Shown piece after piece: positions 50,344 through 58,629 of a stretch of 64,000 bases of DNA. The position numbers and the translations under genes are program-made. Position 1 is the first letter of the stretch. Each line of letters begins with the position of its first letter. Under the pieces are notes generated by a model, which ran no database searches, was not told the DNA's origin, and saw only the letters and a program-made list of their open reading frames with translations. Source of the stretch: Korobacter sp963703075 (GTDB taxonomy: Bacteria; Acidobacteriota; Terriglobia; Terriglobales; Acidobacteriaceae); NCBI GenBank assembly GCA_963703075.1, contig OY969786.1:4154001-4218000 (forward strand). Reading direction: 5' to 3'.

Positions 50344-51621
50344 TCAATGCCCGCCGGCTTCCGCAGCCCACTGCACTTTCGTCAAGTCCACGCCTTCTTT
50401 ATGCATCTCGTAGAGCGGCGACAACTCACGCAGCCGCTTTACGACGTCGATCAACTTGTTCGCCACGTAATCGACTTCGGCTTCGGTGTTGAAGCGGCCC
50501 AGTCCGAAGCGAATCGAGCTGTGGGCCAAATCGTCGCCCGCGCCCAGCGCCTTCAATACATACGATGGCTCCAGCGTCGCCGAGGTGCACGCCGATCCGC
50601 TCGAAACCGCGATGTCGTTGATTCCCATCAACAACGATTCGCCTTCGACGAACGCGAAGCTGATATTCAAATTTCCCGGCAGGCGGTGTTCCCACGAGCC
50701 GTTGATGTAAACCTCGTCCAGCTCCGCGAAAATCCTGTCCTTCAGCCGGTCGCGCAGACCGATGAGGTGCTTCGTCTCTTTCTCCATCTCCTGCATCGCC
50801 AGTTCGCAAGCCTTGCCGAGACCGACAATGCCCGGAACATTCAAGGTTCCCGACCGCATGCCGCGCTCGTGGCCGCCACCGTCGATCTGCGCCACCACTT
50901 GTACCCGCGGATTCTTGCGGCGTACATAGAGCGCGCCCACACCCTTCGGTCCGTAGAGCTTGTGTCCCGTTATCGACGCCAGGTCTACGTTGTCCTGGAT
51001 CACGTTGAAGGGAACCTTGCCGACCGCCTGTACCGCATCGGTGTGGAAGACCACGCCCTTTTCATGGCACAGCGCGCCAATCTCGCGGATCGGCTGCAAC
51101 ACCCCGATCTCGTTATTCGCCGCCATGATCGTGACCAGGATGGTCTTGTCGTCCATCGCCCGGCGCAGGTCATCGAGGTCGATGCGCCCGTCTTTCTGCA
51201 CCGGCAAATACGTAACCCGGAAACCGTCCTTTTCAAGACGCTTGCAGGTATCGAGCACCGCCTTGTGCTCCGTTACCTGGGTGATGATGTGGTTGCCCTT
51301 CTCGCGGTACATCTGCGCCACACCCTTGATCGCCAGGTTGTCGCTCTCCGTCGCGCCCGAGGTGAAGATGATTTCCTTCGACGTGGCGCCGATCAGCTTC
51401 GCAATGCGCTCGCGTGCCTGGTCCACAGCCTGTTCCGCCACCCATCCAAATTCATGATTGCGCGAAGCCGCATTGCCGAACTTCTCGATGAAGTAAGGAA
51501 TCATCTCGTCGAGAACGCGCTGATCCATCGCTGTGGTCGCGTGGTTGTCCATGTAAATCGGCAATTTCACCGCGTTGTCCTTCGAATTCTCACTGCCGTG
51601 ATGATTTCCATTCGTGCTCAT
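50344..51621 (-). CDS. iscS: Cysteine desulfurase IscS
   Basis: The 425-residue PLP enzyme shows YMDNHATTAMDQRVLDEM, IIFTSGATESDNLAIKG, the catalytic-His strand VTEHKAVLD, the PLP lysine in SITGHKLYGPKGVGALY, and the active-site cysteine loop SSGSACTSATLEPSYVL. It removes sulfur from cysteine and hands it to IscU. About 20 extra polar residues precede the usual start (STNGNHHGSENSKDNAVK); a shorter start near Tyr-Met-Asp has no supporting ribosome site. It is the second gene of the isc operon, 70 bp after iscR. Confidence 0.96.
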   Translation of the reverse strand: MSTNGNHHGSENSKDNAVKLPIYMDNHATTAMDQRVLDEMIPYFIEKFGNAASRNHEFGWVAEQAVDQARERIAKLIGATSKEIIFTSGATESDNLAIKGVAQMYREKGNHIITQVTEHKAVLDTCKRLEKDGFRVTYLPVQKDGRIDLDDLRRAMDDKTILVTIMAANNEIGVLQPIREIGALCHEKGVVFHTDAVQAVGKVPFNVIQDNVDLASITGHKLYGPKGVGALYVRRKNPRVQVVAQIDGGGHERGMRSGTLNVPGIVGLGKACELAMQEMEKETKHLIGLRDRLKDRIFAELDEVYINGSWEHRLPGNLNISFAFVEGESLLMGINDIAVSSGSACTSATLEPSYVLKALGAGDDLAHSSIRFGLGRFNTEAEVDYVANKLIDVVKRLRELSPLYEMHKEGVDLTKVQWAAEAGGH

Positions 51622-51691
51622 AATCGATGCTTCTCCTCAATCTCTCAACAGAACCTAGGCTCACCGCTGGGCTGCACACCCGCGGTACGGA

Positions 51692-52129
51692 CTACTGCAG
51701 CGTAACCAGATCCGACACCGACTCTTCGTGTTCCGCCATTTCCCAAATCGTCAGCCGGCTCAAAACCTCTTCAATACTCTTGCTCACTTTGCGCAGCGGC
51801 TCGCGCACCGTGCAACGCGTCGTCTGCTCGCAACTCCCCTTGGCCGTCGTGCACGAGGTCATAAACAGAGGACCCTCCAGGGCACGAATTACGTCCAGGG
51901 CGCTGATCGCGCGCGGATCCCGCGCCAGCGTGTAGCCACCATTTGTTCCCTGCTGCGATTGCAGCACGCCCGCCTTCACCAATCTCTGCAGCAGCTTCGC
52001 CAACGCCTCTTGCGGAAGGCTGTACATCTCGGCCAAGTCTTTCGCACTGCATGCCCCGAGATCGGCGTGCGCAGCCAGATGCCGCACCGCAATCAGTCCG
52101 TAATCGGCTTTCTTGGTGAGCTTCAGCAT
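51692..52129 (-). CDS. iscR: Rrf2-family Fe-S cluster regulator IscR
   Basis: The 145-residue protein has the Rrf2 winged helix (MLKLTKKADYGLIAVRHLA, SLPQEALAKLLQRLVKAGVLQSQQGTNGGYTLAR) and three cysteines, Cys93, Cys100 and Cys106, at spacing C-x6-C-x5-C in SCTTAKGSCEQTTRC. E. coli IscR uses Cys92, Cys98, Cys104 and His107; no His follows here at the matching place, so the fourth ligand may differ. It leads the isc operon. A GACT-N5-AGTC palindrome 20 bp upstream of its ATG suggests autoregulation by the apo or [2Fe-2S] form. Confidence 0.9.
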   Translation of the reverse strand: MLKLTKKADYGLIAVRHLAAHADLGACSAKDLAEMYSLPQEALAKLLQRLVKAGVLQSQQGTNGGYTLARDPRAISALDVIRALEGPLFMTSCTTAKGSCEQTTRCTVREPLRKVSKSIEEVLSRLTIWEMAEHEESVSDLVTLQ

Positions 52130-52148
52130 TCGAGTCGCTAAAAATATC

Positions 52149-52163
52149 CGACTAAAAGAGTCG
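52149..52163. promoter_or_regulatory. IscR-like operator upstream of iscR
   Basis: CGACT and AGTCG form a perfect inverted repeat with an AAAAG spacer, read on the plus strand. The GACT-N5-AGTC core, preceded by ATATCC, resembles the type 1 IscR consensus (ATASYYGACTRWWWYAGTC). It lies 20 bp upstream of the iscR ATG, inside the leader of the promoter at 52217-52245. Confidence 0.6.
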
Positions 52164-52216
52164 TACAAAAGATCCAGAAAGAAGGCCGGAATCTCCGACC
52201 TTTTTCGTCGTAGTTA

Positions 52217-52245
52217 ATTATAGGCTTCCTCTGCGCAGGTCGCAA
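52217..52245 (-). promoter_or_regulatory. Sigma-70-type promoter of the isc operon
   Basis: On the minus strand TTGCGA (52245-52240) and TATAAT (52222-52217) are 17 bp apart. Transcription should begin near 52210, giving an 80-base leader before iscR that includes the IscR-like palindrome. It is the strongest minus-strand match seen in this gap. Confidence 0.6.
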
Positions 52246-52426
52246 CCGCCTCAGCAAACGATAAAAACTTCGCATTTTGAATGTGAAATAGGCTGTTTTT
52301 TGGCCTTCAAAAGCGTTCTTTGGAGGGCTTTTCTGCCGCTTGTCGCGGATGACCATCCCCTTCCGTGTCATAGGCTAAGGGTTATTCCCCATTGTTTGCT
52401 GCGCGTCTTCAGATACTCTGACCTCG

Positions 52427-53581
52427 ATGCGCGCCCTTCCCATCGCGGTTCTAGCCCTGAGTGTTCTCGGCCTGCGGGGGCCCCTGGTTGCCGGTACCGG
52501 GGCGGATGTATCGAGGACGGACACGCACCCTGCCATGACGGAGCGTAAGCCGGAACCGGCCTACTCTGTCATCGCAGGCATTGACGGCGAAATCTACCCG
52601 GTCTTTGCGAATTACGCGTCGTTGCGCAGCCCTGACCAGCGCAAGTGGGGAACGGTCGCGGTCACCGTCAACAACACAACCGCCGAAGCACTACGCGGAA
52701 GAATTGCGGTCTCGGTGCAAGGGTGGAGCGACCAGGAAATCCAGCTCCTGCAATTGCTGCCCGGCGCCTCGCACACCTACATTTTTGCGCCCACGTTCTT
52801 GTCGCGTTTCTACGGCAACCACGAAATCGCCGCGGCGACCACGCTCGTCAACATTACAGACCTGAACGGCAAGCCGCTTTATCTGCAGACGCTGCCGGTA
52901 AAGATCCGCTCCTCCGAGGATATGTTCTGGGGCTCGAAATTCCAGTATGCCCCGTTCATCGCCTCCTGGATCACGCCGCATGACGACCGCGTGGAAGAGA
53001 TCCTGCGCAAAGCGAAAGAGTTCATGCCGGGCCGCCGTTTGCCAGGCTACGAACCCGAGAAATCCGCCGACGGCCAGGAGCAGATGACCTACTCCGAGGC
53101 GCGCGCCATCTATCGCGCCTTGCAGGAAGCCGGCGTCTCTTACGTTAAAAGTTCCATGACCCTGGGCGGACACCAGGACACCAGTGAGCGGATCCGTATG
53201 CCGGAAGTCTCGCTGCGCGACGTATCGGCGAATTGTATCGACGGTGTAGTGATGTACGCCTCACTCTTCGAGAACCTTGGTATGGAGCCGGTCGTTCTGC
53301 TCGTGCCCGGGCATGCCTACGTCGGCGTGCGCGTCTCGCCCAAGAGTTCGAAGTATCTCTACATCGAAACCGCCATCACCGGCCGCGCCAGCTTCGAGGA
53401 ATCGATTGCGGCCGCCGCTCGTGGAGTCGGGTCCTACAAAGTCGGCGAAACTCTACGAGTTTCTGTTCCCGAAGCGCGCTCCATGGGCGTCTTTCCCATG
53501 CCTGAGCCCGACCTTCACGGGGCAGATGGGCGGCAGGAAAGCGCTGGCCTGCAACTCGGGTTCACCAAGTCTCATCCATAA
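52427..53581 (+). CDS. Secreted transglutaminase-like (papain-fold) protein
   Basis: The 384-residue protein has a signal peptide (LPIAVLALSVLGLRGPLVAG). Residues of about 60-175 are beta-rich and resemble a sandwich domain. The C-terminal half has the transglutaminase core order: SANCIDGVVMYASLFENLGMEPVVLL (Cys), VPGHAYVGVRV (His) and KYLYIETAITG (Glu as third residue). Bacterial transglutaminase-core proteins act as cysteine peptidases or in surface polymer processing; activity is not proven here. It is monocistronic and diverges from the isc operon. Confidence 0.75.
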   Translation: MRALPIAVLALSVLGLRGPLVAGTGADVSRTDTHPAMTERKPEPAYSVIAGIDGEIYPVFANYASLRSPDQRKWGTVAVTVNNTTAEALRGRIAVSVQGWSDQEIQLLQLLPGASHTYIFAPTFLSRFYGNHEIAAATTLVNITDLNGKPLYLQTLPVKIRSSEDMFWGSKFQYAPFIASWITPHDDRVEEILRKAKEFMPGRRLPGYEPEKSADGQEQMTYSEARAIYRALQEAGVSYVKSSMTLGGHQDTSERIRMPEVSLRDVSANCIDGVVMYASLFENLGMEPVVLLVPGHAYVGVRVSPKSSKYLYIETAITGRASFEESIAAAARGVGSYKVGETLRVSVPEARSMGVFPMPEPDLHGADGRQESAGLQLGFTKSHP

Positions 53582-53621
53582 GCAGCAGGTATTTTGTAAC
53601 GTCGAAGCTGCCATTCCCCGC

Positions 53622-53649
53622 TTGACAAGCCTTTCCGTCGTTCTAAAAT
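53622..53649 (+). promoter_or_regulatory. Sigma-70-type promoter upstream of the 74-residue protein gene
   Basis: A consensus TTGACA (53622-53627) and TAAAAT (53644-53649) are separated by 16 bp. Transcription should begin near 53656, 39 bases before the ATG at 53695. Confidence 0.7.
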
Positions 53650-53694
53650 ACCCCGCAATCAGTGAGGAATGGCCCTCCGTTAGGGCCCGTTGGC

Positions 53695-53919
53695 ATGAAT
53701 ACGTTCCGAGTTACCAATCCTTCTGTCGGAGTTTCCGCGACCGGGAACCCCGACCTCCCGATGAAACCTATGCCGCAGAGTTGCCGCCATCCCCGCGTGC
53801 AGATCGTGTCGCGCGATGAAGACTCCGAATTCGTGGAGTGCCTGGAATGCCGTGAAATTTTCGAGTCCAGTGAATTCAAGGATATGGATATCGAAGAGCG
53901 CAGCCCCGAGGAGACCTAG
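53695..53919 (+). CDS. Small conserved-looking acidic protein with a possible zinc-binding tail
   Basis: The 74-residue protein is not recognised. It has an N-terminal polar stretch, then CRHPRVQIVSRDEDSEFVECLECREIFESSEF, which reads like a degenerate zinc ribbon (Cys, His, then Cys-x2-Cys), and an acidic end (DMDIEERSPEET). The consensus promoter 46 bp upstream supports real expression. A GTG at 53662 is a possible earlier start. It precedes the CheY-like gene by 261 bp but has no clear operon partner. Confidence 0.6.
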   Translation: MNTFRVTNPSVGVSATGNPDLPMKPMPQSCRHPRVQIVSRDEDSEFVECLECREIFESSEFKDMDIEERSPEET

Positions 53920-54044
53920 CTCGGCCCCTGGGCTATCGGCCAAAAGCCTCCATCGAAGAGTGAAACACTCGTCCCGGCTTTGACGAGCTTGTGGAAGCCG
54001 ACGCAAAGCGCCCAAAATCGTAGGAATTCGTGCATAAAAGAACC

Positions 54045-54073
54045 TTGTGCCGCCTAGGGGGCTTTGTTATTGT
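54045..54073 (+). promoter_or_regulatory. Possible promoter of the single-domain response regulator gene
   Basis: TTGTGC and TATTGT with a 17-bp spacer lie about 110 bp before the ATG at 54181. Both hexamers deviate from consensus, so this is only a candidate. Confidence 0.4.
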
Positions 54074-54180
54074 CTGTTTACCCCCCGAGTTGGTCTCTGT
54101 TTGTAGTGGGATGTCTCGTGAATTCGTGCGCGATAAGCACGGGACGACGGTGAGCGCCTCATGATGGCAAGGAAAACCGA

Positions 54181-54552
54181 ATGACCCGAACCGCCCTCGT
54201 CGTTGACGATTCGATGTTGATCCGGCATACCGTCTGCCAATTTCTCGAGGAACGTGGCTATGCCGTTGAATCGGCTACCAATGGGCTGGACGCATTACAG
54301 TCCTTGAAGGAATCGCGCCCCGACATCCTCATCACCGACATGATGATGCCGAAGATGGATGGCAGCCAGTTGATCACGGAATTGAAGAAAGACCCCGAGA
54401 CCGCCAAGATCCCTATCATTGTGCTCGCCGGTCGTCAAAGCGCCGCCGGCCTGCCGCCTGAGAATCGCGCGGACGCTACCATCTGGAAAGATATCGATAT
54501 CGTTTCCCAATTGGAAAAGGCATTGCAGGACACCTTCGGCACCGTCAGCTAG
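54181..54552 (+). CDS. Single-domain response regulator (CheY-like receiver)
   Basis: The 123-residue protein is one receiver domain: acidic pair in LVVDDSMLIRH (Asp9, Asp10), phosphoacceptor Asp53 in ILITDMMMPKMDG, and Lys103 in ATIWKDIDI. The conserved Thr/Ser at the end of strand four appears to be Ala (IIVLAGRQ), which may change the switch. There is no output domain, so it should act by protein-protein contact. No kinase or chemotaxis gene is adjacent. AAGGAAA precedes the ATG. Confidence 0.88.
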   Translation: MTRTALVVDDSMLIRHTVCQFLEERGYAVESATNGLDALQSLKESRPDILITDMMMPKMDGSQLITELKKDPETAKIPIIVLAGRQSAAGLPPENRADATIWKDIDIVSQLEKALQDTFGTVS

Positions 54553-54582
54553 CTCTCAATTGCCCCACTATTTCCTTGTGCC

Positions 54583-55728
54583 TCACCGCAGCCGCAGGTT
54601 CGCCTCGGCCGACAAGCTTGGGGCGGCGAAGTCGCCGCTGAGAAACCGCGGATACGCCGCCGCCGCGATCATGGCAGCGTTGTCCGTGGACAAAGGTCGG
54701 GAAGGGAAGTAAACCGGCAGGCCCGTCTCCGCTGCGCGGCGTTCAAACGTGTCGCGCAGTTCGGCATTCGCAGCCACGCCGCCCGTCACCAGCAGCGTCG
54801 CCACCTTGTTCTCGGTCGCCGCATGCAGGGCCTTCGAAACCAGGTCATTCACCACGGAGCGCTGGAACGACGCGATCAGGTTGAGCGTTTGTGGGTCGCA
54901 GAGCTTCAGATAATCGTCGATTGCCGGCTTCTCGATCTGCTTCATGGCTGCCCGGCGCGCCTCGATCGACGTCCGCATTTCGTGCGTCTCCACGTAACGC
55001 AGCACCGCTGTCTTAATTCCGCTGTAGGAAAAATCCACGCGCACATCGTCGTCTGCATGACGGTTCTGCGGGTTTCGGTCGCGATGCTTCATCTGCGCAA
55101 ACGGAAACTTCACGGCCTGCGGGTCGCCATGTTTCGCCAGGCGATCGATGATCGGTCCGCCCGGGTAACCGAGGCCGAGCAGCTTGGCGGTCTTGTCGAA
55201 GGCCTCGCCCGCCGCATCATCGCGGGTGTGGCCAACGTCGCGATAGATCCAGCCGGTTTCTTTTTGTTCCGCCAGGTAGAGGTGGGTGTGCCCGCCGCTG
55301 ACCACCAGGGCAAGTGCCGGGAATTGCACCTCGTGCTGTCCGTTCTGCCGCAACTCGAGCAGCACCGCGTGAATGTGTCCCTCGAGGTGATTCACCCCAA
55401 TCAGCGGCTTGTCGAGGGCGAACGAGAGCGCTTTCGCGTAGCCGATGCCGACCAGCAGGGCGCCCGTCAATCCCGGCCCGCGGGTCACCGCAATCGCATC
55501 GATATTCGCATAGCTGCGGCCTGCGTCTTCTACCGCTTTGCGCACCACCGGAACAATCGCCTTCAGGTGCTCGCGCGATGCCAGTTCCGGCACCACACCG
55601 CCGTAAGGCATGTGGGTGAAAATCTGAGAAAACACCACGCTGGAAAGGATCTGCTCGCCATTGCGGATGACCGCCGCCGCGGTTTCATCGCAGGAGCTCT
55701 CAATTCCGAGAATGACTGCATCTGCCAT
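54583..55728 (-). CDS. tsaD: tRNA N6-adenosine threonylcarbamoyltransferase TsaD
   Basis: The 381-residue protein is a full TsaD/Kae1/YgjD: ILGIESSCDETAAAVI at the N-terminus, PELASREHL, VTRGPGLTGALLVGIGYAKAL, metal-binding His114 and His118 in GVNHLEGHIHA, LVVSGGHTHLYL, the phosphate loop LGLGYPGGPIIDRLAKHG, and the terminal ASK-domain VTGGVAANAELRDTF and FPSRPLSTDNAAMIAAA. It transfers the threonylcarbamoyl group to A37 of ANN-decoding tRNAs, working with TsaB, TsaE and TsaC, which are not in the window. It stands alone on the minus strand. Confidence 0.96.
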   Translation of the reverse strand: MADAVILGIESSCDETAAAVIRNGEQILSSVVFSQIFTHMPYGGVVPELASREHLKAIVPVVRKAVEDAGRSYANIDAIAVTRGPGLTGALLVGIGYAKALSFALDKPLIGVNHLEGHIHAVLLELRQNGQHEVQFPALALVVSGGHTHLYLAEQKETGWIYRDVGHTRDDAAGEAFDKTAKLLGLGYPGGPIIDRLAKHGDPQAVKFPFAQMKHRDRNPQNRHADDDVRVDFSYSGIKTAVLRYVETHEMRTSIEARRAAMKQIEKPAIDDYLKLCDPQTLNLIASFQRSVVNDLVSKALHAATENKVATLLVTGGVAANAELRDTFERRAAETGLPVYFPSRPLSTDNAAMIAAAAYPRFLSGDFAAPSLSAEANLRLR

Positions 55729-55820
55729 CGCTCCACTATTTTAAGCGAAACCGGAGAAGCGCTGCAGGGGCCAAGCGGGTTCTCTGAAGACAGCATCTAA
55801 ATCGGCGACGAGGCATTTCG

Positions 55821-57131
55821 ATGGAGCCAATCCTTCTCGCCAGCGCACAAGTTTCGACCGGCTTCCTGGTGATCGCCTGGATCGCGATCGCGACGGCGTT
55901 GCTCTTTATTCTTTCTTCGCTCTTTGCTCCGGGACTCCAATACAAGATCTCAGCCACCCACCCTGAAGACAATCGGTCCGACGAATTTCTGCATACCCTC
56001 GAAGCGCTTACCGATTCCAAGGTTCATCGGAATACGAATTTTTCCGTGCGGACCAACGGAGACCAATTTTACGAAGATGAGTTGCGTGCCATCGGCGCCG
56101 CACAGCGCAGCGTGAACCTGGAAGCTTATATCTTCCAAAGAAGTGAAATCGCCCAGAGGTATTTAGTCGCGCTGAGCGAACGCGCCCGCGCCGGGGTGAA
56201 GGTAAACATTGTCCTCGACGCCCTGGGCAGCGCGAGCACCAGCAACCACTACTTCGCCGACCTCCGCGAGGCCGGCGGCAAGGTGGCCTGGTACAACGGC
56301 GCCACCTGGTACAAGGTGCCGCGATTCAACCACCGCACCCACCGCGAGCTGCTGGTGGTAGATGGCACGGTAGGGTTTATCGGTGGCGCTGGGATCGCCG
56401 ATCAATGGTACAAAGCGCTCCCCAAAAAGCCTCGCTGGCGCGACACCATGGTCCGCGTGGAAGGCGAAGCGGTTCCCAGCCTGCAAGCGACCTTTGCCGA
56501 GAATTGGCTGGAGGGTTGCGGCGAGGTGCTCACTGGGGAAGATTATTTTCCTCAGCCGGTCCGGGCCGAATCAACCGCCCCTTCGCTGGTTGTCAACAGC
56601 ACACCCACAGCGGGAGGAGCGACACGAGCGCGTCTCTTGTTCCAGATGCTGCTGGCCTCCGCACAACGATCCATCCATATCACCACGCCCTATTTCCTCC
56701 CCGATCGCAGCATGATCAACGAGTTGGTGCGCGCGATTAAAGAGCGCAATGTGGAAGTCACGTTGCTGGTTCCGGGAAAGCGCAGCGATCACCTGCTGAC
56801 CCGAAGCTCCAGCCGCCGCGATTACGGCCGTCTGCTGCAGGCCGGAGCGCAGATCTTCGAATATCAGCCCGCCATGATCCACGCGAAGATCCTGCTCATC
56901 GACGGTCTCTGGGGTGTCGTCGGCTCGACCAACTTTGATAACCGCTCTTTTGGTCTGAACGATGAGGTGAACCTCGCAGTACGCGGCGAATTGTTTGTCG
57001 AACGCCTAGAAAGCGATTTCGCGAGAGACCTGGCGAACAGCGAACGAATTACGCTGGAGAGATGGCGCCACCGGCCGGTCCTGGAGCGCGCCCCCGAATT
57101 ACTGGGCTGGGTGTTCGACCGCCAACAATAA
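55821..57131 (+). CDS. Phospholipase D-like protein, cardiolipin synthase B (ClsB) type
   Basis: The 436-residue protein has one N-terminal membrane helix (LVIAWIAIATALLFILSSLFA) and two PLD half-domains. The second carries a full HKD motif (MIHAKILLIDGLWGVVGSTNFDNRS). The first reads NHRTHRELLVVDGTVGFIGGAG, where the catalytic Lys is replaced by Glu (codon GAG). Cardiolipin synthases of this type join two phospholipid head groups. The next gene is an EEP-family protein overlapping by one base, a pairing also seen as clsB/ybhP in E. coli. The single altered HKD leaves the exact activity uncertain. Confidence 0.85.
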   Translation: MEPILLASAQVSTGFLVIAWIAIATALLFILSSLFAPGLQYKISATHPEDNRSDEFLHTLEALTDSKVHRNTNFSVRTNGDQFYEDELRAIGAAQRSVNLEAYIFQRSEIAQRYLVALSERARAGVKVNIVLDALGSASTSNHYFADLREAGGKVAWYNGATWYKVPRFNHRTHRELLVVDGTVGFIGGAGIADQWYKALPKKPRWRDTMVRVEGEAVPSLQATFAENWLEGCGEVLTGEDYFPQPVRAESTAPSLVVNSTPTAGGATRARLLFQMLLASAQRSIHITTPYFLPDRSMINELVRAIKERNVEVTLLVPGKRSDHLLTRSSSRRDYGRLLQAGAQIFEYQPAMIHAKILLIDGLWGVVGSTNFDNRSFGLNDEVNLAVRGELFVERLESDFARDLANSERITLERWRHRPVLERAPELLGWVFDRQQ

Positions 57132-57886
57132 TGAACGAGTTGCGGGTTCGCATCGCCACGTATAACGTCCACAAATGTCGCGGGATTGATCGCCGTACCG
57201 ACCCCGAGCGTGTCGCCGATGTGATCGCCGGCTTGGATGCCGACCTAATCGCCGTCCAGGAGATCCTCGATGTCCGCAATGGCGTTCCCGCCTATGCGCA
57301 AGCCACCCGGATCGCCGCCGCGCTTCCGAAGTACGAATGGCGCTTTGGCGAAAACCGTACCCTGCATGGCGGGGCCTACGGCAACATGACCCTCAGCCGC
57401 TTACCACTCACCGTCTCTGAAAATTACGACATCACGTGGCGGCAGCGCGAACGCCGCGGCTGCTTGCGTACGGATGTCGCTCTCGAAAACGGATGCGTGC
57501 TGCATCTTTTCAACGTGCACCTCGGGACCGGCTTCGTCGAACGCCGCCACCAGGGCCGTCGGCTGCTGACGGATGCCGTCCTGAAGCGTGCCGATTTGCG
57601 GGGGCCACGGGTGGTGGTTGGCGATTTCAATGAATGGACTCGCGGTCTCGCCACGCGTTTGATGGGCCAGGAATTCGAAGCCGTAGAGCCGCGCGCTTTC
57701 CTGCGTTACGCCCGCACCTACCCGGGGGTCTTGCCCATCCTTCACTTGGATCATTTCTATTACGATAAGCATCTTGCCCTGCAGGACTTTCGTCTGCATC
57801 GCAGCCGGCGCGCGCTGGTCGCCTCGGACCATCTGCCCCTGGTGGCAGAGTTTTCGCTGACGAATCCGTTGGAGGCGAAGCGATGA
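57131..57886 (+). CDS. Endonuclease/exonuclease/phosphatase (EEP) family protein, YbhP-like
   Basis: The 251-residue protein has the EEP fold landmarks: VRIATYNVHKCRGIDRR, LIAVQEILD (metal Glu), FNVHLGTGFVERRHQGRRLL, VVGDFNEWT and SDHLPLVAEF (catalytic Asp-His). The start ATG at 57131 shares its A with the stop codon of the upstream PLD gene (TAATG). Members hydrolyse phosphodiester or phosphomonoester bonds. Pairing with a ClsB-like gene suggests work on phospholipid or head-group phosphates. It overlaps the next gene by 4 bp. Confidence 0.85.
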   Translation: MNELRVRIATYNVHKCRGIDRRTDPERVADVIAGLDADLIAVQEILDVRNGVPAYAQATRIAAALPKYEWRFGENRTLHGGAYGNMTLSRLPLTVSENYDITWRQRERRGCLRTDVALENGCVLHLFNVHLGTGFVERRHQGRRLLTDAVLKRADLRGPRVVVGDFNEWTRGLATRLMGQEFEAVEPRAFLRYARTYPGVLPILHLDHFYYDKHLALQDFRLHRSRRALVASDHLPLVAEFSLTNPLEAKR

Positions 57887-58548
57887 ACGTGCTCGTGTTC
57901 GGAGCAACGGGGATGGTCGGCCAAGGGGTGCTGCGCGAGTGTCTCGCAGACACAGAGGTCTCGCTGGTGCAGACCATTGGCCGCACCGCGACCGGCGTGA
58001 CGAACCGGAAGCTGCGCGAAGTCGTGCAGCCAGATCTCTTCCATTACGAAACCATCGAGGATAAATTGAAGGGCTTCGATGCATGCTTCTTTTGCCTGGG
58101 CGTGACTTCCAGCGGCATGAAGGAAGCGGATTACTCTCACCTGACCTACGATCTCACCATCGCTGCGGCAGCCACGTTGAGCCGATTGAACCCGGACATG
58201 ACGTTCATCTACGTCTCCGGAGCAGGCACGGACAGCTCGGAGCGCGGTCGCAGTATGTGGGCGCGGGTGAAAGGCAGAACAGAAAACTCTCTTCTGCGGC
58301 TTTCATTCAAAGCCGCTTACATGTTTCGCCCAGGATTCATCGAACCGCTCGACGGCATACAGTCACGGACCAGGCTCTACCGCATCTTTTACAAGATCGC
58401 AAACCCAGTGCTGCCGCTGCTGCGGGCCTTGCTGCCCAACCAGGTGCTGACCACGCGGCAAATCGGCAGGGCGATGTTGAACGTTGCGCAGAAAGGCTTT
58501 CCGAGAAAAATCCTCGAGACGGCCGACATAAGAGCTATGTCCGCGTAG
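57883..58548 (+). CDS. NAD(P)-binding Rossmann-fold protein (atypical SDR / HIM1-like)
   Basis: The 221-residue protein begins MNVLVFGATGMVGQGVLRECL, a GxxGxxG dinucleotide loop. It continues as a small extended-SDR-like fold with CFFCLGVTSSG, FIYVSGAGTDSSERG (Ser-rich active region), ARVKGRTENSLL and a terminal substrate part containing FRPGFIEPLDG. It resembles HIM1/NmrA-type and semialdehyde-dehydrogenase-like small reductases. It is third in the ClsB-EEP operon with an ATGA overlap. Reaction unknown. Confidence 0.8.
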   Translation: MNVLVFGATGMVGQGVLRECLADTEVSLVQTIGRTATGVTNRKLREVVQPDLFHYETIEDKLKGFDACFFCLGVTSSGMKEADYSHLTYDLTIAAAATLSRLNPDMTFIYVSGAGTDSSERGRSMWARVKGRTENSLLRLSFKAAYMFRPGFIEPLDGIQSRTRLYRIFYKIANPVLPLLRALLPNQVLTTRQIGRAMLNVAQKGFPRKILETADIRAMSA

Positions 58549-58629
58549 CCCGATGCGGCATCCTCGAGAGGTTCTCGTTGACTGTTTAGATACTTACACA
58601 TACCATGCGAGCACCCCAACTGGGACCGC

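Noticed and set aside
50347..51705. Plus-strand frame of 452 codons opposite iscS
   Set aside because: Antisense shadow of a conserved gene, rich in Arg/His and without domain motifs.
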